A stretch of 64,000 nt of DNA, from contig JANCIK010000005.1 in NCBI GenBank assembly GCA_028532985.1, positions 2,858,501-2,922,500 of the forward strand. The letters are read 5' to 3'. The stretch comes from Stropharia rugosoannulata. Taxonomy: Eukaryota; Basidiomycota; Agaricomycetes; Agaricales; Strophariaceae. The notes below the pieces were generated by a model that saw nothing but the letters and a program-made list of their open reading frames with translations, was not told the DNA's origin and searched no databases. Positions 63,695-64,000 of the stretch are shown piece after piece. The translations under genes were made by a program, and so were the position numbers. Each line of letters starts with the position of its first letter. Position 1 is the stretch's first letter.

Positions 63695-64000
63695 CTATGA
63701 CTTTCCCTCTTGCTCCTCCTGCGGTTGTACGGGCTTCCATACGTCTTTTGCTGCGTGCATTAGTTCATACAGCTGGCCTAGCTGCTCGTTCGACATCTAG
63801 AGTCGTGTAAGTGATAAATAAGTCAAGCGGAGTGTGTTCAAAGCCTACCTTCTCAAAAGCAGTAGGATCAAGCTTCTTTCCGCTAAACTTGGCATTCGGG
63901 TCTGAAGGCAGTTGGTCTAGATACATTTTCCACTGTGAAAGGAACCCCATAATGTACACCGGATTGGTAACCTCTCTATGCCGACGAAATTCTGCACTCG
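63695..64000 (-). CDS. SDH7: Succinate dehydrogenase assembly factor 3 (Acn9), 5' part outside window
   Basis: Mitochondrial LYR-type assembly factor that helps mature the iron-sulfur subunit of complex II. The window holds the C-terminal part: exon from the edge to 63849 (FRRHREVTNPVYIMGFLSQW, then KMYLDQLPSDPNAKFSGKKL and DPTAFEK), a 52-bp GT-AG intron (63797-63848), and exon 63796-63695 (MSNEQLGQLYELMHAAKDVW, then KPVQPQEEQEGKS-stop). The FLSQWKMYL and KLDPTAFEKMS words are diagnostic. The N-terminal LYR motif lies beyond base 64000. Confidence 0.9.

Overview
The window comes from a filamentous basidiomycete, most likely a mushroom-forming Agaricomycete. Genes are cut by many short (about 50-60 bp) introns. 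There is a Plavaka DNA transposase, large Ty3-type retrotransposons, DUF6698-type proteins that are expanded in Agaricomycetes, and ordinary fungal metabolic genes (homogentisate dioxygenase, cyanase, beta-tubulin, SDH assembly factor). The species cannot be named from sequence alone.

Layout. 1-2027: 3' part of an SPT5/KOW-like gene. 2156-6781: an apparently complete Plavaka transposon with a ten-exon transposase and candidate terminal inverted repeats. 7063-25183: a host-type gene split by a 16.4-kb Ty3/gypsy element (7410-23854; LTRs of 1855 and 1889 bp; 4-bp CCGG target duplication). The element's gag-pol lies on the minus strand (21550 to 15322). Between pol and its 3' LTR it carries four spliced genes in the opposite (plus) orientation (9917-15058), one with a six-cysteine zinc-cluster-like module. 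A short RCCCG(G/C)-type word is scattered over the whole element, including the LTRs and most introns of these cargo genes. 25669-29734: two DUF6698-like paralogues separated by a 117-bp satellite. 30056-35966: a second, chromodomain-type Ty3 element with 300-bp LTRs, a textbook -1 frameshift signal and signs of CpG decay at catalytic codons. 37288-37833: a gag relic. About 38640-39000: a decayed fragment of the SF3B1 splicing-factor gene. 40547-44023: a hAT transposase gene.

From about 45 kb the character changes to compact single genes: a PA-clan serine-protease-like protein (minus), a conserved coiled-coil protein, a transketolase-like enzyme, a homogentisate 1,2-dioxygenase, a divergent beta-tubulin with changed benzimidazole-site residues, a DUF1479 protein, cyanase (minus) and the 3' part of SDHAF3/Acn9 (minus). 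These are independent housekeeping or metabolic genes, not an operon-like system.

The most unusual object is the 16.4-kb retroelement: antisense intron-containing cargo, a dispersed motif, and a duplicated polypurine tract with a covarying hairpin. Together these suggest (inference) a selfish element with its own regulatory proteins and binding sites.
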